Assembly (NCBI RefSeq): GCF_030680395.1
Contig: NZ_JAUXVR010000007.1
Coordinates: 1-64,000, forward strand
Length of the DNA: 64,000 nucleotides
Reading direction: 5' to 3'
DNA from: Methylobacter sp.
Lineage (GTDB): Bacteria; Pseudomonadota; Gammaproteobacteria; Methylococcales; Methylomonadaceae
Part shown: one piece after another, positions 44,917 to 57,439 of the stretch
Layout: every line of letters starts with the position of its first letter
Numbering within the stretch: the first letter of the stretch is position 1
The notes under the pieces: model-generated
The model's input: only the letters and a program-made list of their open reading frames with translations
Databases searched by the model: none
What the model was told of the DNA's origin: nothing
Translations under genes and position numbers: made by a program

Positions 44917-44930
44917 AAAAATATTCTTTT

Positions 44931-46031
44931 ATGAAATTTATTATTAATAGAGAAGAAATCCTGGCCCCTTTGCAGCAAATAGTCAGCGTGATAGAGAAAA
45001 GGCAAACGATGCCTATTCTTTCCAATGTCCTAATGGTTATTGATAAAGATGAACTTATTTTGACGGGTACTGATCTGGAAATTCAGATCATCGCTAAAAT
45101 CAATATCGCAACAGCTACGCCGGGGTCGATTACGGTACCGGCCAGAAAATTCCTGGATATTTGCAGGCTTCTACCTAACGGAGCCGAAATAAAATTTGAG
45201 TTGCAGGACGATAAAGTAAAAATCGCCTCCAGTCGCAGCCGTTTTTCCTTGAGTTGTTTGCCTGCAGATAATTATCCTGAATTTGCTGAATCCGAATTAG
45301 AGAATCATTTGTTCATCAATGCCGGCAAATTTAAAAAAGCACTCGATAAGACGGTTTTTTGCATGGCCAATCAGGATGTTCGTTATTACCTGAACGGCTT
45401 ATTGCTTAATGTATCCAACAGTAAGTTGAAACTGGTTGCATCGGATGGACACCGCTTGTCCATTTATGAGGATAATCTTGATCAGGCGACCGGTTTTGAA
45501 GCCCGAATTATTTTGCCCAGAAAAGGCGTTCTTGAACTGAGTCGCTTGCTGGACGACTCGGAAGCTGAATTGAAAGTTGAGTTTTCCAGCAACAATATTA
45601 GAATTTTTATCAAGAACCTGATTTTCTCGGCGAAACTGGTGGACTCTAAATATCCTGATTTCGGCAAAGTTTTCCAGCAAGAATTTTTTAACCAAATCCA
45701 TATTCAAAAGCAGATATTGAAAGAAGCATTGACTCGTGTCGCTATCTTGTCGAATGAAAAATTCAAGGGCGTGACCTTTGACATTAAATCTGACAGCCTG
45801 AAAATCAGCACTCATAATCCCGAGCATGATGAAGCTGAGGAAGAACTGTTTATTGAATACACGGGTGAACCGTTAACGATTGCTTTTAATGCGCAATATT
45901 TACTGGATGCTGTTTCAAACCTGGATTCCGAGCTTGCGGTTCTGACCATTGCGAGCAATGCCAGCAGTTGTTTTATAGATGAGCCTGGTGATTGCGGGTA
46001 TAAGTTTATTGTTATGCCCATGAGACTGTAA
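44931..46031 (+). CDS. dnaN: DNA polymerase III beta sliding clamp
   Basis: 366 residues, exactly the E. coli length. Three clamp repeats are visible; MKFIINREEILAPLQQIVSVIEKRQTMPILSN opens and VIMPMRL-like FIVMPMRL closes the protein. It encircles DNA and tethers polymerase III. It follows the origin-like region and is 10 bases before recF. Confidence 0.98.
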   Translation: MKFIINREEILAPLQQIVSVIEKRQTMPILSNVLMVIDKDELILTGTDLEIQIIAKINIATATPGSITVPARKFLDICRLLPNGAEIKFELQDDKVKIASSRSRFSLSCLPADNYPEFAESELENHLFINAGKFKKALDKTVFCMANQDVRYYLNGLLLNVSNSKLKLVASDGHRLSIYEDNLDQATGFEARIILPRKGVLELSRLLDDSEAELKVEFSSNNIRIFIKNLIFSAKLVDSKYPDFGKVFQQEFFNQIHIQKQILKEALTRVAILSNEKFKGVTFDIKSDSLKISTHNPEHDEAEEELFIEYTGEPLTIAFNAQYLLDAVSNLDSELAVLTIASNASSCFIDEPGDCGYKFIVMPMRL

Positions 46032-46041
46032 TATTGCAGTT

Positions 46042-49630
<3,589 letters not shown>

Positions 49631-49632
49631 TT

Positions 49633-50421
49633 ATGCTGAATTTTCCACAAATTGATCCCATCGCTGTAAGCTTAGGCCCGGTAAAGATTCACTGGTACGG
49701 CCTGATGTATCTGATCGGTTTTGCCGCCGTGTGGTTTTTAGGGCAAAAACGCGCCGAACAACCGTGGTCGCCGATTAAACCGGAAGCCATAGAAGACTTG
49801 GTTACTTACGGCGCGTTCGGCGTCATTCTCGGCGGCAGGATCGGCTATATCCTGTTTTATAATTTTGAAGGATTTCTCAGCAATCCGCTGATCCTGATTA
49901 AAATATGGCAGGGCGGCATGTCCTTTCATGGCGGCATGTTGGGTGTTTTTATCGCGATGTGGTTATTCGCAAAAAAGCAGCAATGCAGCATGTTGCAATT
50001 GACTGATATTATCGCACCGCTGGCGCCTATAGGTTTGGCAGCCGGTCGTATCGGTAATTTTATCAATTCAGAATTATGGGGCCGACCCACCGATGTGTCT
50101 TGGGCAATGGTCTTTCCTAACGGCGGCCCGTTAGCCCGTCATCCTTCGCAATTGTATGAAGCCTTTTTAGAGGGTGTTGTGCTGTTCGCCATACTCTGGG
50201 TGTATTCCAGCAAACCGAGACCGGTTATGGCTACGACCGGCATGGCACTGTTTTTTTATGGCTGCTTTAGATTTTTTGTGGAGTTTTTCAGGATGCCTGA
50301 CGTGCAATTAGGCTATATAGCCTTGGACTGGCTGACTATGGGACAGATACTGTCAACCCCGATGATCTTGATCGGTGCTACTTTATTCTACTTTGCGCAT
50401 AAAGCCAATGTCCCAAAATAA
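49633..50421 (+). CDS. lgt: prolipoprotein diacylglyceryl transferase
   Basis: 262 residues with about seven transmembrane helices. Signature motifs: HWYGLMYLIGF, GGMSFHGGMLGV (catalytic His), GRIGNFINSELWGRPTD and the late RFFVEFFRMPD. Lgt transfers diacylglycerol to the lipobox Cys of prelipoproteins in the inner membrane. In E. coli and many relatives thyA follows directly; here 3 kb of foreign-looking DNA intervenes. Confidence 0.97.
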   Translation: MLNFPQIDPIAVSLGPVKIHWYGLMYLIGFAAVWFLGQKRAEQPWSPIKPEAIEDLVTYGAFGVILGGRIGYILFYNFEGFLSNPLILIKIWQGGMSFHGGMLGVFIAMWLFAKKQQCSMLQLTDIIAPLAPIGLAAGRIGNFINSELWGRPTDVSWAMVFPNGGPLARHPSQLYEAFLEGVVLFAILWVYSSKPRPVMATTGMALFFYGCFRFFVEFFRMPDVQLGYIALDWLTMGQILSTPMILIGATLFYFAHKANVPK

Positions 50422-50601
50422 CTAAACAACCATCAGCTAAAGCTTATTGCCTTATTTGATTAGCAATATATTTCAATCAAGCCCAAGTATTAAGTCAATG
50501 GATAGTATAAATAGAACTGTCCATTGCCTAAAAAATTGGTTAGTGTCCTGGCAACGCGTTCAGTTCCAAGCGGGCTTTTAATAAGTTATGAATGTGAATA
50601 A

Positions 50602-51306
50602 TTACTCAAAGTTTAAATTTTTTAATGAGTCTATATAAAAATCAATATTATCTGATAGCCCTGATCCATGCATTGGTAAAATAATTTCTATTTCATTTTC
50701 ATTTATTTTATTTAAAGCATTAACTAGATGAGTATGCGAAGGTAAATAGTCATCTTTTTTTATTGAATCAACTATTTCTGAAATGCAATTGTTCGTATTT
50801 ATACCCGTAAATTCGCCGCCTTGTATGAACAGATCAGAAGAAAATAATATTTTTTGTTCGACCCAATAAACGACTAAGCTATCCCATTGATGAACATGTT
50901 TTGTATGTATAAACTTTAAAGAGCATCCTTCAAAGATAGATATAATCTCATTATCTTTTACGGGTTTTGCTTTTGTATTAAAAATATCATTTAAACCAAA
51001 TGTGCAAATAGGATGAGCATATATATTTACTTTTTTATTTGATACCTTTAATATTTCAGGCACAGCTCCCATTTCATCCGCTTCGAAGTGCGGTACTATT
51101 ATATTTTCTATGTTTTCAGGAAGTAACCCAATAAATGTCATGTTTTTACATAACTCATTGAAATTTTTTCTAAAGCCGGTTTCTATTATGGTTATATTTT
51201 TATCTTTTGATACTACTATAAATTGATTAAATGATAGCCCTAATTTATCTATATATAGAGAGTTAACATAAAGATTTTCTTTTATTGTATATATTTTTGA
51301 TAGCAT
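50602..51306 (-). CDS. stand-alone flavodiiron-type metallo-beta-lactamase domain protein
   Basis: 234 residues, strongly AT-rich with Lys/Asn/Ile-heavy composition unlike its neighbours. The metal motif is H-x-E-x-D (PHFEADEMG, His73, Glu75, Asp77), followed by His near 137-139 (TKHVHQWD), Asp158 (FSSDLF) and His213 (LPMHGSG). This is the full di-metal set of flavodiiron proteins, not the HxHxDH of hydrolases. No flavodoxin domain is present, so it resembles oxygen-binding di-iron domain proteins. It follows the 51475 gene on the same strand, 168 bases away. Reaction unknown; O2 or NO chemistry or sensing is a guess. Confidence 0.75.
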   Translation of the reverse strand: MLSKIYTIKENLYVNSLYIDKLGLSFNQFIVVSKDKNITIIETGFRKNFNELCKNMTFIGLLPENIENIIVPHFEADEMGAVPEILKVSNKKVNIYAHPICTFGLNDIFNTKAKPVKDNEIISIFEGCSLKFIHTKHVHQWDSLVVYWVEQKILFSSDLFIQGGEFTGINTNNCISEIVDSIKKDDYLPSHTHLVNALNKINENEIEIILPMHGSGLSDNIDFYIDSLKNLNFE

Positions 51307-51474
51307 AATAATATATGATGATATTTAAAGTTATTATAAGTGTTGTAAGTGCCCGTTCATTATTAGTTTGAAAACGAAAATATCAATTCTCAGTAACGCA
51401 TCATCAACCAATAACTTACAGATCGACCCGGACAAGATGAAGAAAGGGGAGTGCTTATCCCTATCCCTGTTTAA

Positions 51475-52074
51475 TTATATCGATTTATTACGCTCCATAA
51501 GTTTTTTTAAAAAATCCTCCCCTCTTTTTCCGAAGTGCTGTAAATATTTTTCTATAAAATAATTATTTGACATTAAAAAAGCAATATCAGTTATTGCCAT
51601 ATTTCTGATAGCCAAGAAGCTTATAGGGCTATCAAGAGGGAAAAAGTTATCATTCCAAAGTCCTTTTTCTTTGCATCCAGGATAAAATTGTCCAATCATT
51701 AAACTTTCTTCGACAAATACTGGTTTTAATTCATTTTGGATTAATTCAATTTTATTATATTCACTTTTATTAATATAAGGGTAAGCGTTTATTATTACTT
51801 TATAATCTTCATTATTATCAATTTTTAGTTCTTTAAATAGTCTAATTTGATTGGTTATTTTTTTTATCTCATGCTCTTTATCCAAGTAAAAAGAATTCTC
51901 TAATGTAAAGTAAATGCTATCTTTATCAATGGCTTCTCTAGCGAATGGGCAAACATTGCCTGTACGTCCTAATGATGGATGAGGGTTACATAAGAATTCG
52001 CTTATCCAGTTTTTTATACTGTTTAATTCTTCCTTATTGCTATTTTTCCATGACAGTAATTCAGATTGATTCAT
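51475..52074 (-). CDS. uncharacterised protein with HPSLGRTGNVCPF motif (DUF6875-like?)
   Basis: 199 residues, AT-rich codon use like the next gene. The best mark is NPHPSLGRTGNVCPF at residues 30-44, which I associate tentatively with DUF6875. Further on, FVEESLMIGQFYPGCKEKGLW and SPISFLAIRNMAITDIAFL look like a folded core with one conserved Cys. No signal peptide or membrane helix. Catalytic role unknown. It forms a two-gene minus-strand unit with the flavodiiron-type domain gene and appears horizontally acquired. Confidence 0.65.
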   Translation of the reverse strand: MNQSELLSWKNSNKEELNSIKNWISEFLCNPHPSLGRTGNVCPFAREAIDKDSIYFTLENSFYLDKEHEIKKITNQIRLFKELKIDNNEDYKVIINAYPYINKSEYNKIELIQNELKPVFVEESLMIGQFYPGCKEKGLWNDNFFPLDSPISFLAIRNMAITDIAFLMSNNYFIEKYLQHFGKRGEDFLKKLMERNKSI

Positions 52075-53213
52075 ATTGGTTTTTAATAATATTTTTTAAG
52101 TTGTACACCAATACTAAGTTTCAGAAAGAGCTTCGTTTACATTCTTGGCGTAGCGTAGTGTGTTGATAAGCAAATATCGATGACCAACGGACTTCATGAG
52201 AATCATTAATATGGGAATCTAAAAAGGCTTTTATCGGTGTCTAATATTTTGAAAAAATTTAAAAAACCCAAGATAAAACGGTAGTTTATTCTGAGAGATT
52301 TCTCTATGTGATCTTAACCGTGATTTAATTAGTAGTTGATAATATAGACTCTGCTACGACAAAATATCTATTGGTACGAATACTGATAAGGGATAACAAC
52401 TATCGTGCAACGCTCTGTCCATGAGGCGGGAATTGCAGGGATACCGAACGTGAACTGTATCTATACTGTACAAGCGCTATGTTTAAACAGACCGAAAGTT
52501 TGCTTAATTTTGATTCTGGATGAAACGGGGAAGTTCAGTTGATTAGCTGACGTCCGCCGCAAAAAATCATCTAACGGCCCAGGCCGTGTCAAAACGCACA
52601 AGCAAAATCTAAAGCGGCGGCATTTACTCCATCTACTTGTCAAACATGGTAAAATTTCAACGGTTAGCACCACTTCGTAGTGTAATTAAGGTGATAATCA
52701 GTTTATGATCTCCATCAGAGTGAGGGATTTTACGTTTTGACGCAGCCTCGGTCCAAAGCTGACACAGGTGTTTATTTGGAAGATAACGTTCGTGGTAACG
52801 GGCAAAACCCTGTTGATCAAAGAAAGCGTCAATGCCCGGTCTATCTATTGGGATATTTGCTTGGCATTTATTGCGCTGGAAGCCTTGATTAAAGCATTCA
52901 AGCAGGCTTTTTACAGAATCTACCCTCAAGTTCCAGTGGGATCGATAGTGTAATTTTGAGTGTATGTGTCTACCATTTAAACAGGGTTGTTCTAAAGGAG
53001 CGATTTCCAGGTGCATCAATAAACAGCATCGGCATGTTTATGCAGTCTTGGAAAAAAGTTGGCGATAACCGTTATTATGATGTGATTCTTATCGCGAGTT
53101 CGGCGATTACGTGGCCGATTTAAACCCAAGCAAAATTTAATCCAGCATCTGGATTAAGTGGACAGTTATGCACAAAAATCCAATAATTTATTGAAGGAGA
53201 CGACATAAAGGTA
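52075..53213. other. non-coding, probably decayed region
   Basis: About 1.1 kb without a convincing gene. Frames on both strands at 52461-53019 reach only 60-120 codons, overlap each other, and lack ribosome sites and family motifs. In-frame stops break one plus-strand frame (ADVRRKKSSNGPGR near 52550, then FIWKITFVVTGKTLL near 52770), which suggests an old gene or insertion sequence broken by mutations. Part of the sequence (52075-52350) is AT-rich like the island beside it. Confidence 0.45.
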
Positions 53214-53221
53214 ATAATCCA

Positions 53222-53428
53222 CTTGATTAGCAAGCTGCTTCAGCTAGCACCGTCATACTGGCAGGGATGCCAGTATCCAGAGCCAGGGATGGTAACTTTA
53301 CCGATACCGCTGTGGCATGATTTAGGCTTGATCCCAAGCCATAGTCTCACATCCATGTGACTGGATTCCGGCATCCCTGCCAGAATGACGAGCTTTTTGG
53401 CGCTAGCTGAAGCATCTTGCTAATCAGG
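53222..53428. mobile_element. MITE-like element with 8-bp target duplication
   Basis: Terminal inverted repeats: left CTTGATTAGCAAGCTGCTTC, continuing AGCTAGC; the complement of the right end reads CCTGATTAGCAAGATGCTTC, continuing AGCTAGC (25 of 27 match). Inner arms with GGCAGGGATGCC (left) and GGCATCCCTGCC (right) continue the palindrome. ATAATCCA flanks both sides (53214-53221 and 53429-53436), a clear 8-base target-site duplication. At 207 bases and without a gene it fits a non-autonomous transposable element. Confidence 0.88.
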
Positions 53429-53503
53429 ATAATCCATGTCGAGATAACAACACCAAACTGACCCGTAAATTTTGTTAAAAACCAATAGTCATGAAAAAAA
53501 CGC

Positions 53504-54337
53504 ATGAAGCAATATTTAGAATTATTCGATAAAATCCTGGCTGAGGGAAACCCAAAAGGCGACAGAACGGGTAGCGGCACGCTGTCGATTTTCGGTCACC
53601 AGATGCGTTTTCCGCTGGCGGAAGGGTTTCCGCTGGTTACCACCAAAAAGATACATTTAAAATCAATAATTTATGAATTAATTTGGTTTTTAAAAGGCGA
53701 CACTAACCTGAATTTTTTGCATCAGCATAATGTCAACATCTGGAATGAATGGGCTGATGAAAACGGTGAGTTAGGCCCAGTGTACGGTCATCAATGGCGC
53801 TCGTGGCCGACACCGGACGGTCGGCATATCGACCAGATTCAGCAAGTTATCGACCAACTTAAAAAAACGCCCAACAGCCGCCGGATTATCGTTTCCGCCT
53901 GGAATGTCGCGGATTTGCCGGATGAAAGTATTAGTCCCCAGCAGAATGTGGCGCAAGGCAAAATGGCTTTGGCGCCTTGTCATGCCTTTTTTCAGTTTTA
54001 TGTGGCCGACGGCAAGCTGTCTTGTCAGCTTTATCAGCGCAGCTGCGACACGTTTTTGGGTTTGCCGTTCAATATAGCCAGTTACGCCTTGTTGACGCAT
54101 ATGGTTGCCCAGCAGTGCGATTTGGAAGTTGGCGATTTTATCTGGACCGGCGGCGACGTGCATCTTTACCTGAATCATCAGCAACAGGCTAACTTGCAGC
54201 TAACCCGCAAGCCTTTCACGCTGCCGACATTAAAAATAAAGCGTAGACCTGAATCGATATTCGATTATCAATACGAAGATTTTGAAGTCATCGATTATCA
54301 GGCTCATGAACATATCAAGGCACCGATTTCTGTTTAG
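53504..54337 (+). CDS. thyA: thymidylate synthase
   Basis: 277 residues, slightly longer than E. coli ThyA (264). N-terminal [18 protein letters not shown], catalytic [20 protein letters not shown] (Cys), and [20 protein letters not shown] with the dUMP-binding Arg, Ser and Asn. It methylates dUMP to dTMP with methylene-tetrahydrofolate. The ribosome site is weak. The MITE-like element ends 76 bases upstream and may carry or have displaced its promoter. In relatives it is co-transcribed with lgt. Confidence 0.97.
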   Translation: MKQYLELFDKILAEGNPKGDRTGSGTLSIFGHQMRFPLAEGFPLVTTKKIHLKSIIYELIWFLKGDTNLNFLHQHNVNIWNEWADENGELGPVYGHQWRSWPTPDGRHIDQIQQVIDQLKKTPNSRRIIVSAWNVADLPDESISPQQNVAQGKMALAPCHAFFQFYVADGKLSCQLYQRSCDTFLGLPFNIASYALLTHMVAQQCDLEVGDFIWTGGDVHLYLNHQQQANLQLTRKPFTLPTLKIKRRPESIFDYQYEDFEVIDYQAHEHIKAPISV

Positions 54338-54398
54338 TGATTTAGCGCTCAAGACAGAAACAGGCATTTCCCATTTTTAAACAAATGAACCATTACTC

Positions 54399-55013
54399 AT
54401 GAATATACAATACAAAGCGCATCCCTGGCACGGCATTAGTCCGGGCAATCATGCACCGGACATCGTTACGGCCTTTATCGAAATTGTTCCGTCGGATACC
54501 GTTAAGTATGAAATCGACAAAGAAACCGGGTACCTTAAAATCGATCGGCCGCAAAAGTTTTCCAACACGGTGCCCACGCTTTACGGCTTTATTCCGCAAA
54601 CCTATTGTGCGGATCGGGTTGCCGAATATGCCGAATTAAAATCGGGTAAATCGGTTGCCAAGGGCGATGGCGATCCGCTGGATATTTGCGTTTTGAGTGA
54701 ACGCAGCGTGACGCATGGCGATATTCTTTTACAGGCGATTCCCATCGGCGGTTTTCGTTTGCTGGACGGTGGCGAAGCCGACGACAAGATTATAGCGGTA
54801 ATGAAAGGCGACGAGTTTTACCGGCAATGGAACGACGTATCAGACTGTCCTGAGTCTTATATCAACCGTCTGAAACATTATTTCCTGACGTATAAACATC
54901 TTCCGAGTGAAAAGAGCTCCTGCGAAATAACCAATGTTTATGGACGGGAAGAAGCGCATGAAGTGATTAGACGAGCCATGGACGATTATCAAAATCATTT
55001 TATTGCTGAATAA
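54399..55013 (+). CDS. ppa: inorganic pyrophosphatase, family I
   Basis: 204 residues. The family I signature is visible as GDGDPLDICVL with its metal-binding Asp residues, plus FIEIVPSDTVKYEIDKETG and the late YFLTYKHLP. It hydrolyses pyrophosphate to drive biosynthetic reactions. The insertion AELKSGKSVAKG and the longer C-terminal part resemble the plant/protist-like subgroup more than E. coli Ppa (175). It follows thyA by 61 bases. Confidence 0.93.
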   Translation: MNIQYKAHPWHGISPGNHAPDIVTAFIEIVPSDTVKYEIDKETGYLKIDRPQKFSNTVPTLYGFIPQTYCADRVAEYAELKSGKSVAKGDGDPLDICVLSERSVTHGDILLQAIPIGGFRLLDGGEADDKIIAVMKGDEFYRQWNDVSDCPESYINRLKHYFLTYKHLPSEKSSCEITNVYGREEAHEVIRRAMDDYQNHFIAE

Positions 55014-55097
55014 CGGCGTCCGCGATACTGTTCGTCATTCCCCGTTTCTATGACGAACAGCCGCAAAATAATGGCTCTGTAGACTCATTAACGGTGA

Positions 55098-56114
55098 CTA
55101 AAGGTGTTCCCCGGCAATATCTTCGATAATAAAATCCATTATCTCCTGCTTATCGTCAAAATTCGCATAAGCCAGCAGCAGTTTTACATAAGCGGCTTCA
55201 ATCGACATATTCCAGATTATTTTGGCACCTTGTTCAATTAAGGCTTGGGTGCTTTGGTAAGCGTCTGCTGATTTAATCGCCGGAGCCAGATAAACGGTGA
55301 TGCCTTGTTTTTCGCAGCGTTTTATAAACTCAAGCAACGAATAGTTTTCACCCCATTGCAATGATGCACAGGCAGTTCCGGAGTGATATAAATCATGCAA
55401 AACGGCATCGACATCGTCCAGGTTAAATCTGGCGTAATCGAGTCCGGGATAGGGCTTTACCATTAAGATGCGGTCGGAAAAATCGGCCTTTAACGGAATA
55501 CGCCGTGCTGACGTTTGTTGTGTCGGGGGATTTAATAATGAAAACTGCCGGTTTTCAAATTGCATGTAACTTTTACCCTGAACGCTGAAAAAATCGCCGC
55601 TTAACTGTAAAGAACAGGCCAGGCGGTTGCCTTGATGCAGTTGGGTCGTTTGTTGGTGGTTTCGATAGGGGACAAAAACGCCGGTTCGGTTTATTTGCCG
55701 GATAAATTCAACAGCGCAGATAAAGTTTTCAAGTCCGTTGGCTTTAGGATGATCCAATGGATAATCGCTGGAAACCAGCAGCATCGGAATTTTGGCGGCA
55801 TGAAAATAAAAACTCAACGCACAAGCTGTATAAGCCAGGGTATCTGTGCCGTGAGTCATGATGATACCGTCATATTGATCGGGCCGGGCGGCTTCAATGG
55901 CTTCAATGATGGTTTTCCAGGCACCGGGCGCAAGGTTCTCGCTTAAAACCTGTAGAGGCTGAATAGTGTCGAAATGAATTTGCCGGTGATTTTCGTAATG
56001 TTGTTGAAACTGCCGGATTAGTTTGAATGATGTGGTATCGGAGGTATTAATTGTGCCGTCAATTGCAACAGAACCGATAGTACCGCCGGTAAATACAACC
56101 AGTATATTTTTCAT
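55098..56114 (-). CDS. ansA: type I L-asparaginase
   Basis: 338 residues from the ATG at 56114 (MKNILVVFTGGTIGSVAIDG); the longer frame to 56153 adds a non-family leader. Catalytic triad elements are seen: TGGTIG with the nucleophilic Thr, the second Thr in the HGTDT motif (IIMTHGTDTLAYTA), and the Lys-containing ALSFYFHAAKIPMLLVSSD region shifted from other members. The cytoplasmic AnsA-type enzyme converts asparagine to aspartate and ammonia. Stands alone; convergent with ppa. Confidence 0.88.
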   Translation of the reverse strand: MKNILVVFTGGTIGSVAIDGTINTSDTTSFKLIRQFQQHYENHRQIHFDTIQPLQVLSENLAPGAWKTIIEAIEAARPDQYDGIIMTHGTDTLAYTACALSFYFHAAKIPMLLVSSDYPLDHPKANGLENFICAVEFIRQINRTGVFVPYRNHQQTTQLHQGNRLACSLQLSGDFFSVQGKSYMQFENRQFSLLNPPTQQTSARRIPLKADFSDRILMVKPYPGLDYARFNLDDVDAVLHDLYHSGTACASLQWGENYSLLEFIKRCEKQGITVYLAPAIKSADAYQSTQALIEQGAKIIWNMSIEAAYVKLLLAYANFDDKQEIMDFIIEDIAGEHL

Positions 56115-56630
56115 AGACTTATTATTTTGTAGTGACTTGATAGTAAGAATCAACTGTTTATAGCGTTTTTAAGAAAACGGGATAGAGATATGAAAGACGG
56201 CGATAAATTTTAAAGTGATTCTTAATCAATTGGTTACGTTTTCATGATGGTTCACCGAGATTTTAACAGAAATCCCTGTTTTCTTTCGAATGAAGAATCA
56301 CCAAATAAAATTTGAATCGAATAAGTTGTATAGTTTGCATCAATAGAGGTCAATATTAGTTTATAACGCATCAAGAAAAAGAGCTTCACTGAGGTGGCGT
56401 TTATTATCGATAAATACCATGGTGCTCAAACTATTCAAAAACTGAATGGCTCTGTTTCAGGCTGGCACCGACCCTCAGCCTCAGACGGCATAACCGATAC
56501 GAATGGTAGGAAGGGCGTAGTGATCAAGGTAATGTACTGGCTTCGTTGATTCCGGCAATTTAGACTTCAAAATGAATACCCCTCAATTAGCGTATAATAA
56601 AATATTATTGCAGATATCTCAGTGTTTCTA
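56115..56630. other. intergenic region before the polysaccharide locus
   Basis: 516 bases with no ORF or RNA gene I can support. A TATAAT (56593-56598) 33 bases before the wzm-like ATG is a candidate -10 box, but no good -35 lies at 16-18 bases. It probably holds the promoters of ansA and of the polysaccharide locus. Confidence 0.4.
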
Positions 56631-57431
56631 ATGCGCAACAGCTCAATAATTATCGCCTTATCGGACATAGCTTTAGCAATAAGACGTTATTCCATGGTTG
56701 GAATGCTCGGGTGGCAGGATGTTCGCCAACGTTATCAAAGGTCGGCCTTGGGGCCGTTCTGGCTCACCATTACTATGGGCGTAATGATTGGCACCATTGG
56801 GATTGTTTTTGGGCAAATTTTCAACTCTACCATGGCTGATTTTCTGCCATTTCTTGCCACAGGTATAATTTTTTGGGGGTTCATATCTTCAGTCATTATC
56901 GAAGGATGTACCGGTTTTATTGCAGCGGAAGCGATTATTAAACAGCTCCCCATCCCTTTATTTGTTCATGTCTTACGCATGATTTGGCGTAACATATTAA
57001 TTCTGGCTCATAATATTGTAATCTTTCCGCTCGTATTTCTCGCCGTTGGCAAGCCATTGAGCTGGATAGCATTTATTAGCATCCCTGGCCTTTTGCTGGT
57101 CGTTGTTAATTTGACCTGGATTGCCCTTGTTCTAGGAATTCTTTGTGCAAGGTATCGTGATCTTCCACAAATTGTTGGAAGTATTCTTCAAGTTCTATTC
57201 TATCTGACGCCAATCATGTGGATGCCGAACCTTCTACCGCAACGAGCGGGTCTTTATTTGCTCGATTTAAATCCCGCCTATCATCTGCTTGAAATTGTTC
57301 GTGCGCCATTGCTAGGACAATTACCCCCTGCGATAAACTGGGAGGTATCACTAGGGTTGGCATTGGTTGGATGGAGTCTGTCGATAATGGTATATGGCCG
57401 CTATAAATGCCGTATCGCTTACTGGCTATAG
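56631..57431 (+). CDS. wzm: ABC-2 type polysaccharide export permease (Wzm-like)
   Basis: 266 residues with six transmembrane helices. N-terminal DVRQRYQRSALGPFWLTITM is the ABC-2 family hallmark; LTPIMWMPNLLPQRAG and LNPAYHLLEIVRAPLLG mark the C-terminal half. It exports O-antigen or a capsule chain with its ATPase across the inner membrane. The ATPase start lies inside the last nine bases region of this gene's end (57440 versus stop 57431, 8-base gap), so the two form an operon. Confidence 0.92.
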   Translation: MRNSSIIIALSDIALAIRRYSMVGMLGWQDVRQRYQRSALGPFWLTITMGVMIGTIGIVFGQIFNSTMADFLPFLATGIIFWGFISSVIIEGCTGFIAAEAIIKQLPIPLFVHVLRMIWRNILILAHNIVIFPLVFLAVGKPLSWIAFISIPGLLLVVVNLTWIALVLGILCARYRDLPQIVGSILQVLFYLTPIMWMPNLLPQRAGLYLLDLNPAYHLLEIVRAPLLGQLPPAINWEVSLGLALVGWSLSIMVYGRYKCRIAYWL

Positions 57432-57439
57432 AAAGAACC

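Noticed and set aside
52657-53019. 120-codon minus-strand gene in the decayed region
   Set aside because: It has no ribosome site, no recognisable motif and overlaps an equally open frame on the other strand; treated as non-coding.
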